Both the position numbers and the translations under genes were made by a program. Positions 14,818 through 18,789 of a stretch of 18,789 nucleotides of DNA are shown here, piece after piece. Under the pieces are notes generated by a model. The model did not search any database, was not told the origin of the DNA, and saw only the letters and a list, made by a program, of their open reading frames with translations. The stretch covers positions 1 through 18,789 of the forward strand of contig JABABH010000185.1 of the NCBI GenBank assembly GCA_014238325.1. The letters run 5' to 3'. The stretch is from Coxiellaceae bacterium. Its GTDB lineage: Bacteria > Pseudomonadota > Gammaproteobacteria > Coxiellales > Coxiellaceae. Positions within the stretch are counted from its first letter, which is position 1. Each line of letters begins with the position of its first letter.

Positions 14818-15085
14818 AATAGGTATACATGCGTATTTCTATCGCTTGGAGCTGAGCTGAGCGTCTTGCCTTAAGCTATAATCTTCATACGACGGACCGT
14901 GTTATCATCGATATGCGTTGCCTATCTACGTTGAGTGATCATTTCATAGAGGAGGTAATGCTCTGAGGAATGCTTGGGTCCTGCTAAAAAAGCATAAGCT
15001 GTGATGGCATGTGTGTATCATGCTGTCTGGCGGGATGCATCGATTTTTATCAAGATAGAAACGAATGCTATTCCAGCGTGCAGCT
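14818..15085 (+). other. Non-coding stretch upstream of ftsB
   Basis: No convincing gene. It holds a perfect -10 (TATAAT, 14877-14882) without a recognisable -35, about 215 bases before ftsB, and an unusually strong Shine-Dalgarno AGAGGAGGT (14948-14956) followed by only tiny frames: ATG 14958 with stop after two codons and ATG 14970 with stop after five. An 81-residue frame from 15009 overlaps ftsB in another frame and looks spurious. Confidence 0.5.
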
Positions 15086-15096
15086 AGGGTGTGTAC

Positions 15097-15372
15097 ATGA
15101 ACAGACGTATGTTGATTGCGATGTGGTGTTGTTTCTTTCTATTTTTGCAATATCAGCTGTGGTTTTCTGCGGGAGGTGGTATCGCTGTTCAAAAAAAATA
15201 TCGTGTTATTATGCAGCAAAAATTACTCAATCAGCAATTGGAAACGAGAAATAAAGTTTTATTGTCTCAAATTGATGATTTGAAGAATGGGGGTGCTTTA
15301 TTAGAAGAGCATGCTCGCCATGATCTAGGCATGATAAAAGAGAGGGAAGTTTTTTATCAGGTTGTAGATTAG
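15097..15372 (+). CDS. ftsB: Cell division protein FtsB
   Basis: Bitopic inner-membrane divisome protein that forms the FtsQ-FtsB-FtsL complex at the septum. The 91 residues have a short cytoplasmic start (MNRR), one transmembrane segment (about residues 5-23, LIAMWCCFFLFLQYQLWF), a periplasmic coiled coil (about 33-62, with many Gln and Leu) and the family ending IDDLKNGGALLEEHARHDLGMIKEREVFYQVVD, very close to E. coli FtsB ([21 protein letters not shown], ETFY). ATG 15097 is preferred over GTG 15091 because AGGG at 15086-15089 then has a seven-base spacer. It follows eno as usual but is 406 bp away, and it is bracketed by two direct repeats. ispD, its usual downstream partner, is missing. 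Confidence 0.92.
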   Translation: MNRRMLIAMWCCFFLFLQYQLWFSAGGGIAVQKKYRVIMQQKLLNQQLETRNKVLLSQIDDLKNGGALLEEHARHDLGMIKEREVFYQVVD

Positions 15373-15380
15373 CTGTCTAT

Positions 15381-15490
15381 CGAAAAATAAATGTTCGCTC
15401 AGCCACTTCAAAGAAAAATCGCGGTTGTCCCCTTAAGCATCCCCCATCGCGATGAGTCACTTCAAGTCCATGCTTCGCATCTTGAAGTGG
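15381..15490 (+). repeat. Intergenic hairpin repeat, copy B with 53-base insert
   Basis: Same orientation as copy A. Block 1 (15381-15408) is identical over 28 bases and block 2 (15462-15490) matches 28 of 29. Between them lie 53 bases (15409-15461) absent from copy A; these contain their own inverted repeat ATCGCG (15418-15423)/CGCGAT (15448-15453) and a C-rich loop. Block 2 folds better than in copy A: CACTTCAAG (15458-15466) and ATGC (15470-15473) pair with GCAT and CTTGAAGTG (15477-15489), 13 bp with one three-base bulge. Confidence 0.9.
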
Positions 15491-15545
15491 GACGGGTAGA
15501 TCATAGGACTTGGCAGTATGGAGAGTCTTGTGTATCATTTGTCTT

Positions 15546-16949
15546 ATGGCATTTTCTACACTGACCAGTTTATCTCCGCTTGATGGCCGATATCACCATA
15601 TAACCGAAGCTTTGCGTCCATTCCTCAGCGAATATGCTCTGATTCGCTACCGTATGACGGTGGAAATCCATTGGCTATTGGCTTTGTCAGGGGAAAAATC
15701 GCTTAAAGACATTCCAAAATTATCATCAGAACACGCTCAATCTTTGCTAAAAGTCATAGAAAATTTCTCACTCAAGGAAGCAGACGGCATTAAAAATATC
15801 GAAAAAATGACGAATCATGATGTTAAAGCCGTTGAATACGGCCTCCAACAGTATTGCAAAGATAATCCTGCGCTCGAGCCTTTAATGACCTTTATACATT
15901 TTGGATGCACCTCTGAAGATATTAATAACTTATCCTACTCCATGATGCTCAATGATGCACGACGCAGCATCATTTTGCCAAAAATTGAATCCGTTGCTCT
16001 TCAATTACAACACATGGCCATGGCACATGCTGACTTACCGATGCTGTCCCGTACCCATGGGCAACCTGCTACACCGAGTACTTTAGGAAAAGAGTGGGCA
16101 AATTTTGTCTCACGCATCTCAAACCAGTTTAACCTTTTGAAATCAATCTCCTTTACAGGAAAAATCAACGGCGCAGTTGGCAATTTTAATGCACACAACC
16201 TTGCTTATCCTGAATTTAATTGGATCAAGTTTAGCCATAAATTTATCCAGTCACTGGGACTGGTTGCTCATGATTATACCACCCAAATTGAGCCACATGA
16301 CACACTCGCTGAATGGCTACATGCCTTAATACGACTCAATAATATATTGATAGATTTATGCCGTGACATCTGGGGTTATATCAGTCTCGGATATTTACAG
16401 CAATCCCGTATATCGACTGAAACCGGCTCTTCTACGATGCCCCATAAGATTAATCCTATTGATTTTGAAAATGCTGAAGGTAACCTCGGTTTATCCAATG
16501 CTATGGCCGACCATCTTGCGAATAAGCTCCCTATCTCTCGCTGGCAGCGTGATTTAAGCGACTCGACCGTCATGCGTAATCTGGGCACTATATTAGGCTA
16601 TGCTCTGATCGCCTATGATGCCTTGTTCAAAGGCCTCAATAAAGTCAAACCTAACGAAGCAATTCTTTATAAGGACTTAGATGACCATTGGGAAGTTTTA
16701 GCAGAGGCACTTCAAACCGTCATGCGTCGTTATCACATCACTGCCGCCTATGAACAACTTAAAACCCTAACACGCGGTGAATATATTGATCAAGAAGCCA
16801 TCAAACACTTTATCGAGCAACTCCCTATACCCTCTGATACCAAACAACGTTTACTGACCCTCACACCAAGAAACTATCTCGGTTATGCTGCAACGTTGGC
16901 AAAACGTATTAGTTGGCCACACGCCTGTTCACCGAAATCCAAAGAATAA
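15546..16949 (+). CDS. purB: Adenylosuccinate lyase
   Basis: Splits adenylosuccinate to AMP and SAICAR to AICAR, both releasing fumarate. ATG 15546 gives MAFSTLTSLSPLDGRY, matching the E. coli start; an in-frame TTG 15510 would add 12 unrelated residues. The 467-residue product (E. coli 456) has NHDVKAVEYGLQ, FIHFGCTSEDINNLSY, SRTHGQPATPSTLGKEWANF with catalytic His171, GKINGAVGNFNAH, YTTQIEPHD, the flexible signature loop GSSTMPHKINPIDFENAEGN with Ser295, and KLPISRWQRDLSDSTVMRN. His171 and Ser295 carry the same numbers as in E. coli. The + strand is clearly C-rich here, opposite to the G-rich genes before 15.4 kb. GGAG at 15520-15523 is too distant for a normal ribosome site. Confidence 0.96.
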   Translation: MAFSTLTSLSPLDGRYHHITEALRPFLSEYALIRYRMTVEIHWLLALSGEKSLKDIPKLSSEHAQSLLKVIENFSLKEADGIKNIEKMTNHDVKAVEYGLQQYCKDNPALEPLMTFIHFGCTSEDINNLSYSMMLNDARRSIILPKIESVALQLQHMAMAHADLPMLSRTHGQPATPSTLGKEWANFVSRISNQFNLLKSISFTGKINGAVGNFNAHNLAYPEFNWIKFSHKFIQSLGLVAHDYTTQIEPHDTLAEWLHALIRLNNILIDLCRDIWGYISLGYLQQSRISTETGSSTMPHKINPIDFENAEGNLGLSNAMADHLANKLPISRWQRDLSDSTVMRNLGTILGYALIAYDALFKGLNKVKPNEAILYKDLDDHWEVLAEALQTVMRRYHITAAYEQLKTLTRGEYIDQEAIKHFIEQLPIPSDTKQRLLTLTPRNYLGYAATLAKRISWPHACSPKSKE

Positions 16950-16958
16950 ATCAATATT

Positions 16959-16973
16959 GGCGTATTTGACGCC
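16959..16973 (+). terminator. Short hairpin after purB
   Basis: GGCGT (16959-16963) and ACGCC (16969-16973) form a perfect 5-bp stem with loop ATTTG, nine bases after the purB stop, followed by TTTG. It is short with almost no T-run, so termination is only possible. Confidence 0.3.
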
Positions 16974-17059
16974 TTTGACGCTTCTAGCCAACTATCCTCT
17001 ATTCAGCCTATCCCTTTCCTATGCCGTACTGAGCGATAAATAACAGCTATCATTTAGTG

Positions 17060-17065
17060 TATAAT
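17060..17065 (+). promoter_or_regulatory. Perfect -10 box upstream of malic-type enzyme
   Basis: TATAAT at 17060-17065 lies 62 bases before the ATG. No good -35 is present at 16-18 bases, so an activator or another start mechanism would be needed. The 178-bp gap holds no gene. Confidence 0.4.
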
Positions 17066-17127
17066 TGAATTAAGACCTACACTCTATCCATAAATTTAGC
17101 AGTACTTTGGTATGCACAGGTAATGTT

Positions 17128-18789
17128 ATGCTCGATTTTTCTATAAAAAAAGACAAGGACAACCAAACTTACTTAGAAACTGCTATGACAGGCAAAGCCT
17201 TGCTGAGCATTTCTCAGTTAAACAAAGGAACAGCATTCACCACGGAAGAGCGCGCGTTATTTCATTTAACTGGAAAACTGCCTGATACGGTAGAAAACCT
17301 AGAACAACAAGTAAAACGTGCCTATCGCCAATGTTGTGCCTATAACCTGCCTATTAACCGTAATATTTACTTAGATACGCTCTTTAAAAAAAATCAAGTC
17401 TTGTTTTACGCATTGATACGACAGCATATGGAAGAAATGATACCGCTCATTTATACCCCGATCGTAGGAAAGGCTGTCCAGGTCTTCAGTGAAAAATTTA
17501 TTCAACCCTATGGTCTGTACATTTCATACCAGCAACAAGACCATATTGAGTCCATTTTAGATAACCGTTCTAATCCAGAAATCGATATTATTGTCGTCAG
17601 TGACGGTGAAGGTGTGCTAGGGATTGGTGACCAAGGTGTCGGAGCTGTAAAAATTCCTATTGCTAAATTAATGGTCTATACGATTATGGCTGGCGTCAGC
17701 CCTTGGCGTACCTTACCGATTATATTAGATGCCGGTACGAATAATAAAACTTTATTAAACGATCCGCTGTATTTAGGCTGTCGACATCCCCGTCTTTCTC
17801 AAGCAGAATATGCACAATTTATTGAGAAATTTATGACAGCAATTCATAAGAAATTAAAAGGTGTATTCTTACATTGGGAAGATTTTGGTCGAACTAATGC
17901 TTATCGATATCTTAAGAAATATCGACATAGCACTTGCAGCTTTAACGATGATATACAAGGCACCGGTGCCGTCACCGTAGCAGCCACATTAGCCGCTCTC
18001 AAACTTGCAAAAACCTCGATTCAAGCTCAGCGTATTGTCGTTTTTGGTGCTGGTACGGCAGGACTAGGGATTGTCAGCATGTTGCATCAAACCTTATGTC
18101 GATATGGGCTTTCGGCAGAAGCAGCGCGCAAAATGTTCTGGTTGATTGATCAACCGGGATTGCTCTGTGAATCCATGAGCGATATTACACCAGCACAACG
18201 GCCTTATCTACGCACCCACTCTGAGATAGCAGCATGGCCGGTTAATCATCACAAAGCTATAACGCTATTAGACACCATCAAACAGGTCAAACCCACTATT
18301 TTAATCGGCACCTCCGCACAAAACGGAGCTTTTAATGAAGCCATTATTAAAACGATGGCTCAATATACTGCTCGCCCTATTATTTTCCCTTTATCTAATC
18401 CAACAGAGAAGTCTGAAGCACAGCCCGTTGATATTATTCGTTGGACTAAAGGACGCGCCTTAATAGCTACCGGCAGCCCCTTTGATCCTGTCCTCTTTAA
18501 CAACCAGCATTATCCTATTGGTCAATGCAATAACTACTTAGTCTATCCAGGTATAGGATTAGGCGTCATAGCTGTAAAAGCAAGACAGGTTTCCGACAAC
18601 ATGCTACAGGCCGCCAGCCACGCCCTTAGCCTATACGCTAATGACGAGGCACATCGTTTGCTCCCGACGATTGCAGAAGCCCAATCTGTGTCGCGTCAAG
18701 TTGCCTTAGCCGTTGCGAAAACGGCCATTGAAGAGGGCTTGGCCAACCCCGTTACTGAACCATTAGAAGCCGTCATCGATGCACACACC
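17128..18789 (+). CDS. NAD-type malic/malolactic enzyme family protein (3' end outside window)
   Basis: Malic enzymes convert malate to pyruvate, CO2 and NAD(P)H; malolactic enzymes of the same fold give lactate. The frame runs open for 554 codons from ATG 17128 to the window end; E. coli MaeA has 565, so only a short tail is missing. Visible: Tyr109 in IYTPIVGKA, Lys180 in IAKLMVYT, Glu251/Asp252 in LHWEDFGRTNA, Asp274/Asp275 in SFNDDIQGTG, the dinucleotide-binding VFGAGTAGLG, and PLSNPTEKSEA, ATGSPFDPV, GQCNNYLVYPGIGLGV. The malate-binding arginine of malic enzymes (human ME2 Arg165, in DGERILG) is Gly162 here (DGEGVLG). KLMVYT, LHWEDFGR and QGTG recall malolactic enzymes. It may be a malic enzyme or a malolactic-like enzyme; the sequence does not decide. 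Confidence 0.9.
   Translation, partial: MLDFSIKKDKDNQTYLETAMTGKALLSISQLNKGTAFTTEERALFHLTGKLPDTVENLEQQVKRAYRQCCAYNLPINRNIYLDTLFKKNQVLFYALIRQHMEEMIPLIYTPIVGKAVQVFSEKFIQPYGLYISYQQQDHIESILDNRSNPEIDIIVVSDGEGVLGIGDQGVGAVKIPIAKLMVYTIMAGVSPWRTLPIILDAGTNNKTLLNDPLYLGCRHPRLSQAEYAQFIEKFMTAIHKKLKGVFLHWEDFGRTNAYRYLKKYRHSTCSFNDDIQGTGAVTVAATLAALKLAKTSIQAQRIVVFGAGTAGLGIVSMLHQTLCRYGLSAEAARKMFWLIDQPGLLCESMSDITPAQRPYLRTHSEIAAWPVNHHKAITLLDTIKQVKPTILIGTSAQNGAFNEAIIKTMAQYTARPIIFPLSNPTEKSEAQPVDIIRWTKGRALIATGSPFDPVLFNNQHYPIGQCNNYLVYPGIGLGVIAVKARQVSDNMLQAASHALSLYANDEAHRLLPTIAEAQSVSRQVALAVAKTAIEEGLANPVTEPLEAVIDAHT

Noticed and set aside
15009..15254. 81-residue cysteine-rich open frame overlapping ftsB
   Set aside because: It runs out of frame through the ftsB transmembrane and coiled-coil coding region, has no family resemblance and no good ribosome site.
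17030..17075. Possible dif/XerCD site near the skew change
   Set aside because: The stretch around TGTATA (17058) superficially resembles the dif centre, but flanking arms match the E. coli XerC and XerD half-sites at only about four of eleven positions each.

Overview
The window reads as a chromosomal core segment of a gammaproteobacterium of moderate GC content (about 45% in the blocks I counted). Protein sequences and gene order follow the gammaproteobacterial pattern: thrS-infC-rpmI-rplT-pheS-pheT-ihfA-merR-tRNA-Pro, then ycaR-kdsB, accA-tilS and pyrG-kdsA-eno-ftsB. A Legionellales/Coxiellaceae-like origin is my best guess from pyrG-kdsA-eno linkage and compact AT-leaning intergenic DNA, but I cannot prove it. 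Both kdsA and kdsB are present, so the cell makes Kdo for an LPS outer membrane.

Layout. Bases 1-5944 are a tight translation block: the end of threonyl-tRNA synthetase, IF3, L35, L20, both PheRS subunits, IHF alpha and a MerR-like regulator, with gaps of 53 bp or less and some overlaps. Bases 5945-6243 hold a tRNA-Pro(GGG) gene. Bases 6244-7168 carry the zinc-ribbon protein YcaR and KdsB. A ZIP-family metal transporter lies on the minus strand (7180-7977), divergent from accA-tilS (8216-10523); two sigma-70-like promoters in their shared gap have overlapping -35 boxes. Then come pyrG, kdsA and eno (10750-14690). ftsB (15097-15372) sits alone between two direct copies of a hairpin-bearing repeat. 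purB (15546-16949) and a malic/malolactic-type enzyme (17128 to the window end, truncated) complete the window.

The genes serve translation (ThrRS, PheRS, IF3, L20, L35, tRNA-Pro, TilS), envelope and lipid precursors (AccA, KdsA, KdsB), nucleotides (PyrG, PurB), central carbon (enolase, malic-type enzyme), division (FtsB) and nucleoid/DNA regulation (IhfA, MerR-like).

I see no phage, CRISPR, transposase or obviously novel multi-gene system. The most interesting signals are: (1) a sharp strand-composition switch at about 15.4-15.5 kb, where all genes stay on the + strand but G>C becomes C>G, coinciding with a repeat copy and with loss of the usual ftsB-ispD linkage; this looks like a rearrangement junction or replichore boundary; (2) the repeat family bracketing ftsB; (3) a malic-enzyme homologue in which the malate-binding arginine is glycine and which shares motifs with malolactic enzymes; (4) a KdsA with the Cys/His/Glu/Asp metal site; (5) a ZIP transporter with an altered metal site.
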